From Mariprofundus micogutta (GTDB lineage Bacteria > Pseudomonadota > Zetaproteobacteria > Mariprofundales > Mariprofundaceae): DNA of 64,000 nucleotides. The position numbers were made by a program, and so were the translations under genes. The notes beneath the pieces are model-generated. The model did not search any database. It was given only the letters and a program-made list of their open reading frames with translations, and was not told the origin of the DNA. Each line of letters starts with the position of its first letter. Position 1 is the first letter of the stretch. Positions 36,135 to 46,074 of the stretch are shown here, piece after piece. The DNA is taken from NCBI RefSeq assembly GCF_001895085.1, contig NZ_BDFD01000009.1:1-64000 (forward strand), written 5' to 3'.

Positions 36135-37829
36135 ATGATCATACTTGGCATCAACGACATCGCCCACCACAACACATCCGCTGCATTGCTCAGGGATGGT
36201 GAAGTGATTGCAGCCATTGAAGAGGAACGACTCTCTCGCGTCAAACTGGATAACAGCTATCCGCATACCGCCATCAATGAAGTGCTCAAGATTACTGGCA
36301 TATCAGCTGATGAGATTGATCATGTTGCACTGGCTGGCTTGGACCATGGGGATCAGCGTCCTGCACTGGACCGATTGTATGAACATATTGCCGAACTTGC
36401 TAAAGAAGACGGAGATATCCGAAAGTTTTACCGCAAACAGCAACTGAACCGTTATACACGCTTGTTACGTTCGCGCCCTAAGATGCCCGAAGCATTCAGT
36501 AAAAAACCTGCAACGGTTGTTGAACATCATCAGGCGCATGCCGCCTCTGCCTATTTCTCATCACCCTTCAAAGATGAAAAAGTCGGGGTAATTTCGCTGG
36601 ATGGATCCGGTGACTTTTCCTGGGGTTCGGTCTGGATCGGTGAACATGGCAAGATGCAACATGTGGAACATCTGCATGCGCTCAACAGTCTGGCTCTGCT
36701 CTACTCCGCTTTCACCATCTTCCTCGGTTTCAAGGCAACCCGCCACGAAGGTAAGGTGTTGGGACTGGCTGCATTCGGTAAACCTGAGCCCCTCTATAGC
36801 CGTTTAATGGAACTGGCGAATCCGGATGACTGGGATCATCTGCTGCATGCCAAACTGGCCAAATGTACACTGAGACAGCATGGTGATATGGCACAGAACA
36901 GTATTGCGGAACTGACCGAAGGATTGAGCAAAGAAGACATCGCGGCCGGCTTGCAACATTTCACGGAAAAACTGGTCTGCGATAAGGTCGAGGCATATGC
37001 CACTGAGTTAGGCGTGTCTCACCTGGCTCTTGCAGGTGGTATTTTCGCCAATGTGAAGTTGAATCAATATATTCTTGAGTTGCCCGGCATCGACAATATC
37101 TACATTCACCCCAACATGGGTGATGGTGGTCTTGCAGCTGGCGCGGCTTTGCAGGCTTACGCGGATCTGAACCCCGGCAAACTGCCCATATTCATGAATA
37201 ATATCTATCTCGGCACTGCAATTACTGAAGACAGTGCTGAGCAGGCACTGAAAGAGGCAGGTATTAGCTATCAGCGGCCTGTGAATATGGCCAAAACTGC
37301 AGCCGAACTATTAGCAAATGGCAAAGTGGTCGCACGTGCCTGTGGCGGCATGGAGTACGGCCCGCGCGCACTCGGCAACCGGACCGTGATGGCCCCCTGC
37401 TCGGATCCCGAGATTAACGACTGGCTGAATAAAAAATTCCAGCGCACTGAATTCATGCCATTTGCACCCGTGATCCTGGAAGATTACTGCACAGACTATT
37501 TCCCGGCCTGGAAACCTGAGCACAAGGCCGCACGATTTATGACCCTCACCTATGATGCTGCGGATATTGCTAAAAAGAATATTCCTGCAGCGGTGCATGT
37601 GGATCAGACAGCCCGGCCTCAAGTCATCCTGCGTGAAGATAATGAAGGTTATTACGACATTCTCCACGAATATCATGCACTAACCGGCATTGCCAGCGTC
37701 ATCAATACCAGCTTCAATATGCATGAGGAACCGATTGTCTGCACAGCATCAGATGCCATTCGCGCCTTTCTTGATGCGAAACTTGATGCACTGATTCTTG
37801 GCCCGTTTCTGATTCTCCTGCCTGAATGA
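36135..37829 (+). CDS. Carbamoyltransferase (NodU/CmcH family)
   Basis: 564 residues. The N-terminal Kae1-like domain holds the metal-binding histidines H131, H132 and H135 (VVEHHQAHAASAYFSSPF) and LDGSGDFSWGS. The C-terminal YrdC-like domain (about 350-560) includes RACGGMEYGPRALGNRT and the INTSFNMHEEPIV segment. These enzymes carbamoylate a sugar hydroxyl using carbamoyl phosphate via carbamoyl-adenylate. In this context an LPS core sugar is the likely target. It overlaps the next glycosyltransferase by four bases. Confidence 0.93.
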   Translation: MIILGINDIAHHNTSAALLRDGEVIAAIEEERLSRVKLDNSYPHTAINEVLKITGISADEIDHVALAGLDHGDQRPALDRLYEHIAELAKEDGDIRKFYRKQQLNRYTRLLRSRPKMPEAFSKKPATVVEHHQAHAASAYFSSPFKDEKVGVISLDGSGDFSWGSVWIGEHGKMQHVEHLHALNSLALLYSAFTIFLGFKATRHEGKVLGLAAFGKPEPLYSRLMELANPDDWDHLLHAKLAKCTLRQHGDMAQNSIAELTEGLSKEDIAAGLQHFTEKLVCDKVEAYATELGVSHLALAGGIFANVKLNQYILELPGIDNIYIHPNMGDGGLAAGAALQAYADLNPGKLPIFMNNIYLGTAITEDSAEQALKEAGISYQRPVNMAKTAAELLANGKVVARACGGMEYGPRALGNRTVMAPCSDPEINDWLNKKFQRTEFMPFAPVILEDYCTDYFPAWKPEHKAARFMTLTYDAADIAKKNIPAAVHVDQTARPQVILREDNEGYYDILHEYHALTGIASVINTSFNMHEEPIVCTASDAIRAFLDAKLDALILGPFLILLPE

Positions 37830-38599
37830 ATAAGCCGGACAAAACCCCGATCAGTATCACGATCGTTGCCTGCAATGAGGAAAAACGCATTGGGGAGTGT
37901 CTGAGAAGTGTTCAATGGGCAGATGACATTGTAGTGATCGATTCCGGCAGCACAGACAGAACGCTTGAAATTGCCGAAGCAAATGGTGCACGTGTGATTC
38001 ATCATGACTGGCCTGGTTATGGTGCACAAAAACAATTTGCCACAAGTCAGGCAAAACATGACTGGATTCTCAATCTCGATGCTGATGAATATGTCACCGA
38101 CAAGTTAGCTGACAGCATCAGAAATACATTTTTAGATTTGCCGGAATCCATAGTTGCATTTGAATGCAACTTTGAACACTTCCTCATGGGACGCTGGTTA
38201 CGACATGGTGAAGCCTACCCTGATCCGCATATTCGTCTGTTTAATCGTCAGGCTGGCAACTGGAATACACGCCCGATTCATGAACATATCGAAATCAACG
38301 GCCCAACAGATAAACTTGAGGGAAGCATTCGTCACAGAACTGTAGAATCGCTCGCAGAGTACATCGAGAAGATCAATGGTTATACAGATCTGCAGGCAAA
38401 GATCATTGTAGAATCCGGCAAGCGGGTGAGATTTGACCAGCTGTTTTTGCGTTCTTTCTGGCGTTTTCTGCGCGGTTACATTCTCAGATTGGGTTTTCTC
38501 GATGGTATTGCGGGACTGACGCACAGCATGACTTCAACGCTGACCACCTATCTGAAATTTGCCAAAGCCTACGAATTACAAAACAAAGATCGGGGTTAA
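37826..38599 (+). CDS. Glycosyltransferase family 2, WaaE/KdtX-like
   Basis: 257 residues. ISITIVACNEEKRIGECLRSVQWADDIVVIDSGSTDRT and the DxD-containing LNLDADEYVT are diagnostic for the LPS core beta-1,4-glucosyltransferase branch. The C-terminal amphipathic region (FLRGYILRLGFLDGIAGL) suits membrane attachment. Start ATG overlaps the carbamoyltransferase stop. Confidence 0.9.
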   Translation: MNKPDKTPISITIVACNEEKRIGECLRSVQWADDIVVIDSGSTDRTLEIAEANGARVIHHDWPGYGAQKQFATSQAKHDWILNLDADEYVTDKLADSIRNTFLDLPESIVAFECNFEHFLMGRWLRHGEAYPDPHIRLFNRQAGNWNTRPIHEHIEINGPTDKLEGSIRHRTVESLAEYIEKINGYTDLQAKIIVESGKRVRFDQLFLRSFWRFLRGYILRLGFLDGIAGLTHSMTSTLTTYLKFAKAYELQNKDRG

Positions 38600-38611
38600 T
38601 CAGGCCCTCGC

Positions 38612-39658
38612 ATGAAGATACTGCACATTGTTCGCCAATACGGGCCGGTGGGTGGCATGGAACGCTATGTACTTGAAGTGACTAAAGCTCAGGCAGAACT
38701 GGGCGCAAATGTGCATGTGCTTTGCGAGTGTTGCCATGTACAACCACCTGAAAATATCCTGGTACACCGGCTTGGACAAGGAATACGAAAACCGCGCTGG
38801 TTATCCGCCCTGCTCTTTTCCCGCAAGGTCACTGCCTGGATCAATGAACATCCTCAACTCAATACAATCATTCATAGTCACGAAACGACAGGCGAACACC
38901 ATATCACCACCTTTCACGGCCCTCCTTTTGCGCGCATTCGTCAGTCCGGTTGGTGGAAAAGGATTTCTCTGCGCGTCTATGCAAACCTCTGGCTGGAAGA
39001 GCGTGAACTGTGTGCTCCACAGGTTCAAAAAGTCTCACCAAATTCAGAACTCATAGCGCAAGAGTTACTCAATGCTTATCCGGAAACACAACAGCGCCTG
39101 ACCCGTCCGGTTGTGCCAGGCGTGGAAGCAGGAGAACTGCGTTCTGAGCGTAAAATACCCGCCAATGGCGGCATTATCTGTTTCATTGGCAAAGAGTGGA
39201 AACGCAAAGGGCTGGATCGGACAGTGGCCATTGTTGAACAACTACGAAAACAACGCCCTGACTGCGAACTGTGGGTACTCGGCCCGGAGCCCGAAAATAT
39301 ATCGCATCTGTTCAAAAATTGGCACGGTGGTTATCGTCTGCTGGGACTTGCCGACTCACGTGAAATTTTACCCCAGGTGGACCTGCTACTGCACCCGGCC
39401 CGACGGGAACCGTTCGGCATGGTTATTACAGAAGCTTTGGCTACGCAGGTGCCGGTTATTGTATCCGACCAGTGCGGTGCAGCCAGTGAAATCAACGCGC
39501 TTCAGGGGCTTGTACTGGATGAGCATGCTGCAACTGAAAAATGGGCCACTGCGTGCAACGAGTTTTTGAATCGTGCGACGGCTCCACCTCTCTATAAGCA
39601 CAGCTGGAAAGATGTAGCCTGTGAATACCTTGATATTTATGCTTCTATAAAGCTTTAG
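38612..39658 (+). CDS. Glycosyltransferase family 4
   Basis: 348 residues with a GT-B fold. The N-terminal GPVGGMERYVLEV glycine loop and the C-terminal nucleotide-sugar site LHPARREPFGMVITEALA (E-x7-E) are clear. It probably adds a core hexose (WaaG-like). Its stop codon overlaps the stop of the convergent lptF by three bases. Confidence 0.9.
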   Translation: MKILHIVRQYGPVGGMERYVLEVTKAQAELGANVHVLCECCHVQPPENILVHRLGQGIRKPRWLSALLFSRKVTAWINEHPQLNTIIHSHETTGEHHITTFHGPPFARIRQSGWWKRISLRVYANLWLEERELCAPQVQKVSPNSELIAQELLNAYPETQQRLTRPVVPGVEAGELRSERKIPANGGIICFIGKEWKRKGLDRTVAIVEQLRKQRPDCELWVLGPEPENISHLFKNWHGGYRLLGLADSREILPQVDLLLHPARREPFGMVITEALATQVPVIVSDQCGAASEINALQGLVLDEHAATEKWATACNEFLNRATAPPLYKHSWKDVACEYLDIYASIKL

Positions 39659-40812
39659 CTCTTTTTCTCCCAGCGATGAGCAACTCTATGCTGGATAGCC
39701 TGATGCAACCAATACAGCCAGTCTCCCACACGGGAAAAGACTTTAGGCATATGTCCCTGCTCAGCTCTTTTCCATGAGAAAATACCCAGCCACATCATGG
39801 CTATCTGGGATGCCCACATCGTCCAGCCCGGGAAAGCCCCCTGACTCACCTGCCTGTGTAACATCAGCTGAACATTATAGATAACAACCAGCAATGCGAT
39901 ACCAGCAATCAGAGAACCAGCCTTGCCTGATCGTTTCTGCGTAATGGACAGTGGCAGAGCAAAGAAAAACAGCACAAGCACCGTAGTCGGCAGTAAAATA
40001 CGACGATTCCATTCGGCAACCGCATCCGCCTTGCCGGACTTGTTCATTGCCTGCCATAGCTCAACAACGGTCATCATCGTCACATGTTCAGACGATACCC
40101 GTTTCTGCCAATTGCCATCTGAGACAGGTATGGATACAACATAATCATCAAAAGTAAGCATACGCTGATCATCTGCCTGACCTTCAAGCCTGACCCCTCG
40201 CTGCATTTTTAACTCCAGATAGTTGCCAATCATGACAAAACGGGCGGATTCAGCCGTATAGATTACAGATACACCATCACGATGATCCTCCAGAATGACG
40301 CCATGATATGTACCCTGTTCATCTTCACCATCGACATAAACAGTGACGCCATCAAAACCCTGGGTAAATCGCTGTGGTGAAAAAGTAATCACTCCCTTCA
40401 TAGCATATATTTTTGTCAGAATATTATTAAAACCGAGCTGCCCCTGAGGCAACAGCACCATGGATGTGTATGTCAGTGCCAGCCACAGGGCTATCACCAA
40501 TCCGAAAAAACTACGAAAAATACGCGTATAAGAGATACCGGAAGCACGTAATGCATCCATCTCGCTGTTTTGCTGCAGGGCACTGATCGTATTCTGCATG
40601 GAAAGGAAAAATGCCATGGGTACCGTTAGCAGTAAAAAGTAAGGCATGGTTAACACCAGGAGTTCAGCAATCAAGGCCCAGGCCTGACCACTATCGCTGA
40701 CTGTTCCAAGCAACTTCAGAGCCCGTCCTAACAGCAATACGCCCATCACAAGGATCAGGCCACCCATAAACGGGCCTAACCAGAGACGTAAAATGTAGCG
40801 ATCAAGAATCAT
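39655..40812 (-). CDS. lptF: LPS export permease LptF
   Basis: 385 residues of the LptF/LptG family, inner-membrane half of the LptB2FGC ATPase that extracts LPS. Three N-terminal helices (about 15-35, 55-75, 100-120), a periplasmic jellyroll (about 125-275), three C-terminal helices. The coupling segment SEMDALRASGISYTRIF and the MPYFLLLTVPMAF stretch are typical. lptG is not next to it. The gene stands alone in opposite orientation inside the LPS cluster, ending within the last codons of the GT4 gene. Confidence 0.9.
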   Translation of the reverse strand: MILDRYILRLWLGPFMGGLILVMGVLLLGRALKLLGTVSDSGQAWALIAELLVLTMPYFLLLTVPMAFFLSMQNTISALQQNSEMDALRASGISYTRIFRSFFGLVIALWLALTYTSMVLLPQGQLGFNNILTKIYAMKGVITFSPQRFTQGFDGVTVYVDGEDEQGTYHGVILEDHRDGVSVIYTAESARFVMIGNYLELKMQRGVRLEGQADDQRMLTFDDYVVSIPVSDGNWQKRVSSEHVTMMTVVELWQAMNKSGKADAVAEWNRRILLPTTVLVLFFFALPLSITQKRSGKAGSLIAGIALLVVIYNVQLMLHRQVSQGAFPGWTMWASQIAMMWLGIFSWKRAEQGHMPKVFSRVGDWLYWLHQAIQHRVAHRWEKKS

Positions 40813-41080
40813 GTCAGCCTATCACCTTCGCTATCTTCACCATAATCTTTCGTATTCAGCGATACTAAGGAAAAAAGCTGCATGCCGCATCAGATCAATA
40901 CGCTATTTCTATTCGCATTATGCCATCTTCAAAATTGTTGCTGTAATATATAAGGCTTTTGATAAGCTTAGCTCTACAAATAAGCCCCCTTTTGCCCAGT
41001 TTTTTGATCGATACTATATCAGTGAGCATGAGCATGGAGGGTAGAGGCTTTTTATTACACAGTCCTGACAGGAGTGGAAT
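40813..41080. other. Divergent gap lptF / glycosyltransferase
   Basis: An AT-rich 268-base stretch that should contain both divergent promoters. No gene or clear hairpin is seen. Confidence 0.4.
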
Positions 41081-42058
41081 TTGACTCAACATGAGATGGC
41101 ACAAAAATCCTCTTCGGATATTCAGATCTCTATTGTCGTTCCGGTATACCGCAGTGAACCGATTCTGCCCAAGCTTGTTGATGCTGTACTAAAATCCATG
41201 ACAGATGAAAAACTTGCAGATCACTTTGAACTGATTCTGGTCAATGACTGCAGCCCGGATAATAGCTGGGAAGTAATATCTAAGCTGGCCAATGAACATG
41301 AGTATGTGAAAGGCATCAACCTGCGGCGTAATTTCGGCCAGCATAATGCAACCATGGCCGGATTAAATCATGTGTCCGGTGATATCGTGGTCATTATGGA
41401 CGATGATTTACAACATCCTCCCGAAGTTATAGGCAAAATGATCACTGCTATTTCTGATGGTTATGATGTCTGTTATACACGTTATAAGAACCGCAAACAT
41501 CCACTATGGAAAAAACTTGGCAGCCAGTTTAATGACTGGGCATCAACCAAGTTTCTTGGCAAACCCCGAGGACTGTATCTCTCCTCCTTTAAGGCCATTC
41601 GTAGAGAAGTCGTCGAAGAAGTTATAAAATATGATGGTCCTTACGCCTATGTGGATGGTCTGATTCTGGATGTAACCCGCTCAATCACGGCTATTGATAT
41701 CGAACACCAGGCTCGGCTGGAGGGGGAAGGAAATTACAGCCTGCTCAGCTCTATCTCGCTGTGGATGAAAATGGCAACCAGCTTCTCTGTTTCCCCGCTT
41801 CGATTTGCATCTTTTATGGGGTTTGCACTGGCGTTACTCAGCCTTGTCATGATAGCGATTATATTCATCCAGAAAATCCTGCACCCTGAAATGCCAGCCG
41901 GGTGGGCCTCTTTGATTGCCACCATTCTGTTTATCGGCGGAGTACAAACATTATGTATCGGTATGATCGGTGAATATCTCGGTCGCACCTATCTCAAACT
42001 CAATGGTAAACCTCAATATACAGTTGCGGGCCTCACCTGGAAAAATGATGCCCGATAA
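41081..42058 (+). CDS. Polyprenyl-phosphate glycosyltransferase (GtrB/DPM-like GT2)
   Basis: 325 residues. GT2 motifs ISIVVPVYRSE, LVNDCSPDNSW, IVVIMDDDLQHPPE (DxD) and two C-terminal membrane helices (about 230-255 and 265-295). Such proteins load a sugar onto undecaprenyl phosphate for periplasmic transfer; the ArnT-like enzyme downstream would be a suitable user. Start is TTG 41081: AGGAG lies six bases upstream, while the next in-frame ATG (41096) is 21 bases away. Confidence 0.9.
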   Translation: MTQHEMAQKSSSDIQISIVVPVYRSEPILPKLVDAVLKSMTDEKLADHFELILVNDCSPDNSWEVISKLANEHEYVKGINLRRNFGQHNATMAGLNHVSGDIVVIMDDDLQHPPEVIGKMITAISDGYDVCYTRYKNRKHPLWKKLGSQFNDWASTKFLGKPRGLYLSSFKAIRREVVEEVIKYDGPYAYVDGLILDVTRSITAIDIEHQARLEGEGNYSLLSSISLWMKMATSFSVSPLRFASFMGFALALLSLVMIAIIFIQKILHPEMPAGWASLIATILFIGGVQTLCIGMIGEYLGRTYLKLNGKPQYTVAGLTWKNDAR

Positions 42059-42157
42059 AGTTGCTTGAATGGTGCATTTCATTGAATTCATGCTCTCCGA
42101 CATGATAGTCTCTGTGCATCTTTTTAAACGGCAAAGGTCTATCCTGCTCATACATTC

Positions 42158-43051
42158 ATGAACACAGACATCAATACTTTAAAATCCGAACTGCTTGAAT
42201 TTCTGGATCTGATTCCATTTGACGCCATTGCTCAGCAAGTTGCTGCCAGCACAGGAAAACCTGCCGGTGAAATTTCTTCGCTGCTGGATACTTATGCCAA
42301 CGAAAGTCTGGTTTCGCTTGATCTGGTGATTGAGCGGTTGGATAGCGCCGAACGAATTCTGGAGGTCGGTGCTGGACTCTGCCTGTTGAGCCTTTTCCTC
42401 AAACAGCAGGGTTATCCTATTATTGCACTGGAACCGGCACTCGGTGGTTACGGCATTTTTGATCAAACAAAAGATGCCATTCGAGAACATTTCTCCACAC
42501 TTCAACTCGAAGTGCTGACTGTCCCGGCACAGGAATTAACTCGGGAGAAATACGGTTCATTTGATCTCATTTTCAGTAATAACGTCATGGAACATATCCC
42601 CGACTGGCAATCTGCAATTCACGCCATGGCCAGTGTGTTGAGCGAAAATGGAAAAATGGTGCATTCATGCCCCAACTATACCATCCCCTATGAGCCTCAT
42701 TATGGTATTCCGGTATTTCGTCACTTCCGCGCATTGAGTCAGCGGCTGTTTCTTCCTGAAACCTCAGATACCGATATCTGGAATTCTCTGAATTTCATCA
42801 CCTGCTTCAATGTAAGAAAATTCTGCAAAGAAAGAAAACTTTGCTATGGATTTGAAAAAGGTCTGCTATACAAAGCATTCAAACGAGTCGATGATGATCC
42901 GGTGTTTAAAGAAAGACATAAGGGGTTAATTGTCTATGTGGCACAAATCATGATGAAAACTCCATTTAAACAGCTTGTACGTAACATCCCCGCCAGCCTT
43001 TCCACGCCGATGATATTTGAAATATCCTGTCTTCCGGAACAAAAGGACTAG
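42158..43051 (+). CDS. SAM-dependent methyltransferase
   Basis: 297 residues; an N-terminal helical part (1-55), then motif I RILEVGAGLCLLSLFL, ALEPALGGYGIF, FDLIFSNNVMEHIPDW. The middle and C-terminal part are long, with CxxY segments but no membrane helix. It is followed five bases later by another methyltransferase. The substrate is probably a saccharide, by context. Confidence 0.85.
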   Translation: MNTDINTLKSELLEFLDLIPFDAIAQQVAASTGKPAGEISSLLDTYANESLVSLDLVIERLDSAERILEVGAGLCLLSLFLKQQGYPIIALEPALGGYGIFDQTKDAIREHFSTLQLEVLTVPAQELTREKYGSFDLIFSNNVMEHIPDWQSAIHAMASVLSENGKMVHSCPNYTIPYEPHYGIPVFRHFRALSQRLFLPETSDTDIWNSLNFITCFNVRKFCKERKLCYGFEKGLLYKAFKRVDDDPVFKERHKGLIVYVAQIMMKTPFKQLVRNIPASLSTPMIFEISCLPEQKD

Positions 43052-43056
43052 TTGAT

Positions 43057-43719
43057 ATGGCACAGATAACAAGCGGTATTCGCAGCATTCTCTCGCATCC
43101 AGCCATGTACAATTTCACACAAAACTTTCTGGGTGTCAGAAAAGCCAGAAGAATCCTTACCAGTGAATATTTCCCTAACAAGAAAGGCTTAAGAATACTC
43201 GATATCGGCTGTGGAACGGCGGAAATTCTCGAGTTTCTGCCCGAGGATATACATTACGTCGGTTTCGATGCATCCATGCAATATATTGAACAGGCCAGAC
43301 AACGTTTCGGAAATAGAGGTGAGTTTTTTTCCGAACTGGTCAACAGTGCACATCTGAACCATCTGGGTAAATTTGATGTGGTGCTGGCATTCGGTGTGTT
43401 GCATCATCTGGATGACCCGGAAACAGCCATGTTATTTGATCTGGCCGTCGAGGCTCTGGATCACAATGGTTCAGTCATTACAGTTGATCCCTGTTTTTGC
43501 CCGGAACAATCAGCCATTGCCCGTTGGCTGATTGAACATGATCGTGGTCAGGATGTGCGCAATGAAAATGGATACTGCCAACTGGCCTCGACACACTTCA
43601 GCAATATAACATCTACTCTCCGCCACGATTTATTACGGGTTCCATATACCTATTTGATTATGAACTGCAAAAATGAAGCAGAACAAAGTGCCACTAGCGA
43701 TGCTAGTGAACATCAATAG
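43057..43719 (+). CDS. SAM-dependent methyltransferase
   Basis: 220 residues: LRILDIGCGTAEILEFL, YVGFDASMQYIEQAR, FDVVLAFGVLHHLDDPE, ITVDPCF. Class I UbiE/Coq5-like methyltransferase. Coupled to the preceding methyltransferase by a five-base gap. Confidence 0.87.
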   Translation: MAQITSGIRSILSHPAMYNFTQNFLGVRKARRILTSEYFPNKKGLRILDIGCGTAEILEFLPEDIHYVGFDASMQYIEQARQRFGNRGEFFSELVNSAHLNHLGKFDVVLAFGVLHHLDDPETAMLFDLAVEALDHNGSVITVDPCFCPEQSAIARWLIEHDRGQDVRNENGYCQLASTHFSNITSTLRHDLLRVPYTYLIMNCKNEAEQSATSDASEHQ

Positions 43720-43754
43720 TTTTAATTGATCTCAATGCTATTAAGGTTCATAAA

Positions 43755-44696
43755 ATGAATGTTCTGGTTATCGGGGGATGTGGTTTTATAGGCTCTCATA
43801 TTGTTGATGCATTTATAGCATCCAATCATGAAGTCAGCGTGCTTGACCGTGGCAGTGAGAAATTTCGTCCTCCGCTGAAAGGCGTAAAGTATTTTCATGA
43901 CAGCATCCTCTCAATTAAACACGTTCAGCAAGCAGTTAAATCAGCCGATTATATCATCCATACAGCCAGTTCAACGACTCCAGCTACATCCAATTCAAAC
44001 CCTCAAGAAGATGTCGACAATAATCTGACAGGTATGATCCAATTGCTCGAATGCATGAGGGAAAATAACAAAAGAAAGATACTATTCCTTTCTTCAGGAG
44101 GTACCGTATATGGTATCCCCAATACTATTCCTATATCTGAGAATCATCCTCTAAATCCGAATTGCTCTTATGCTGTAGTAAAAATCGCTATGGAACATTA
44201 TCTGAACATGTATGCTCAACTTTATGGCTTCCAAACAACAATCTTAAGGCCTTCAAACCCTTATGGACCTCGTCAAAGCTTTTCAGATAATCAAGGTGTC
44301 ATTGCAAACTTTACTGCTAAAACCGTTCAAGGAGAGTGCCTTACATTATGGGGAACCGGACAAGAAGTACGTGATTTCCTGCCAGTCAAAGACCTGGCAA
44401 ATGCTTGTGTTAAGGCAGTTGAAGGCGATATTTCTGGTATATTCAATATTGGCAGTGGTACAGGCCACTCTATTCAAGAAATCATCAATACGCTTGAAAG
44501 TATCCATGGTTCAAGATTAAGAATTCATCTAGAAAAGCGCAGAGCATTTGATATTCCTAAAGTTGTTCTGGATATTGAGAAGGCAAAAAAAGAACTCAAC
44601 TGGACACCAAACGTTAACCTTTCTGAGGGAATGAGAGAATACTACAACTGGTTGAAAGGTATTAGTTCAGAATCATTCTGTGGCAGCTCATCATGA
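43755..44696 (+). CDS. NAD-dependent sugar epimerase/dehydratase
   Basis: 313-residue extended SDR. GGCGFIGSHIVDAF (about 7-20) binds NAD, SSGGTVYG holds the catalytic Ser/Thr, and SYAVVKIAMEHY the Tyr-xxx-Lys pair; RPSNPYGPRQ follows. It resembles UDP-glucose 4-epimerases. The DNA is AT-richer and uses more AAA, ATT and TCT-type codons than the flanking genes, which suggests recent transfer. Overlaps the next gene by four bases. Confidence 0.9.
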   Translation: MNVLVIGGCGFIGSHIVDAFIASNHEVSVLDRGSEKFRPPLKGVKYFHDSILSIKHVQQAVKSADYIIHTASSTTPATSNSNPQEDVDNNLTGMIQLLECMRENNKRKILFLSSGGTVYGIPNTIPISENHPLNPNCSYAVVKIAMEHYLNMYAQLYGFQTTILRPSNPYGPRQSFSDNQGVIANFTAKTVQGECLTLWGTGQEVRDFLPVKDLANACVKAVEGDISGIFNIGSGTGHSIQEIINTLESIHGSRLRIHLEKRRAFDIPKVVLDIEKAKKELNWTPNVNLSEGMREYYNWLKGISSESFCGSSS

Positions 44697-46057
44697 CAAC
44701 ACAGTCATTAAAAACTCTCACTTTTCTGGCAGCAATTGTTTTGTTTCTTCCACTGCCCATCATGCAATATGTCGCCGAGGAAAGTTATTACGCACTAGGC
44801 TCGTACGAAATATTTGTTGATAAACACTGGTGGCACCAATCGGTTTTCGGTCTTGCATGGCCTAAAACAGCGCTGTACAACTGGCTGATTATCGGCGTTG
44901 CTCAGCTTATCGGCTGGCAACATCTCGAGATCGCAACCCGCATCGTTTCAGTGTCGGCATCCTTAGGTTCTGCTGCAGTCGTATTTTTCATGGCCCGCCG
45001 CATGTTTCCAAAACAAGTGAATGCACCATGGCTGGGGGCTTTGATCTATCTCACTATGGGTGAAATCTCATTCTGGTACGGATGGCTGGGATATGCCGAT
45101 GCAACGTTCGGTTTCTTTATTTTTGCTGCGATCTCCAGTCTCTGGATTGCGATTGAAGAAAGACAGGTGAAATGGTTACTTATTTCACTGCTGTTGATTT
45201 CTCTGGCTTTCCTGACCAAAAACATCAGTTGTTACGTCATGTATATCTCTGCCGGTCTCGTCCTGTTATGGCGATACCGGAGCTGGGATCTTCTGCTTAA
45301 ACCATTTTTTGTACTACCCGTACTTATCAGTTTCACACTACCCTGGATTTATCAAAATCTGATTCTGGATGGTGGTGCCAATACCAGCATTGCCATCGGC
45401 GATGCCATGCGCAACTTCCTAGGTTATGAACTATTAAAATATGTCAGCCACTGGCTCAGTTATCCGCTACTGTTCCTTGGCCGTGCATTTCCCGTCACCC
45501 TGATCCTGATCTGGCTCTATCTGAAAGATAAACAGCGTTTTGTAATGAGTTCGGAACTCGTAACCATTCTCTATATCCTGTTGATCTGCCTGCTCCCCTT
45601 CTGGTTATCTGCCGCAGGCACCCCCCGCTACCTGATACCCTTCTATGGACTGCTGGCATTAGTCCTTACCGGACTGACCCTGCAGTTGAACTTCAAACGT
45701 TCAGCACTGGTACTCAAGATCATCGCCATAGTTATTCTCATTAAAGTCCCATACAGCTTTGCTGCTCTCCCCTATATCAAGGACTGGAGGCCGGAGCGTG
45801 ACATTCAGGCAGTTGTTGAAGATATTATGCAGATTACGGATGGCAAAACGCTACGTACCATGAATGATGTTTCCACGGGTTTGAGTATTGGTTGCTATAT
45901 CAATGTTCGCACACCGCATGATCAGTATCTTCGCTGGTATGACGGCAAAGAACGACGGGTTTATGTATTGAGCGAGATGGAAGACCCAAAGCTGGGTAAA
46001 CTGGTAAAACATTGGCGGCTACAGGGGCACCATACTTATCTCTATTGGCAACCATAG
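44693..46057 (+). CDS. ArnT-like/PMT family membrane glycosyltransferase
   Basis: 454 residues, about ten to eleven membrane helices. The first periplasmic loop has the family acidic pair AEESYYALGSYEIF (Glu29, Glu30), and the SRF-like RIVSVSASLGSAAVVFFMARRMF segment follows. GT39/GT83 enzymes use polyprenyl-linked sugars on the periplasmic side; a soluble C-terminal domain (about 365-454) is present. Likely decorates lipid A or the core. Confidence 0.87.
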   Translation: MTTQSLKTLTFLAAIVLFLPLPIMQYVAEESYYALGSYEIFVDKHWWHQSVFGLAWPKTALYNWLIIGVAQLIGWQHLEIATRIVSVSASLGSAAVVFFMARRMFPKQVNAPWLGALIYLTMGEISFWYGWLGYADATFGFFIFAAISSLWIAIEERQVKWLLISLLLISLAFLTKNISCYVMYISAGLVLLWRYRSWDLLLKPFFVLPVLISFTLPWIYQNLILDGGANTSIAIGDAMRNFLGYELLKYVSHWLSYPLLFLGRAFPVTLILIWLYLKDKQRFVMSSELVTILYILLICLLPFWLSAAGTPRYLIPFYGLLALVLTGLTLQLNFKRSALVLKIIAIVILIKVPYSFAALPYIKDWRPERDIQAVVEDIMQITDGKTLRTMNDVSTGLSIGCYINVRTPHDQYLRWYDGKERRVYVLSEMEDPKLGKLVKHWRLQGHHTYLYWQP

Positions 46058-46074
46058 TGAGGGGATAAAGGAAT

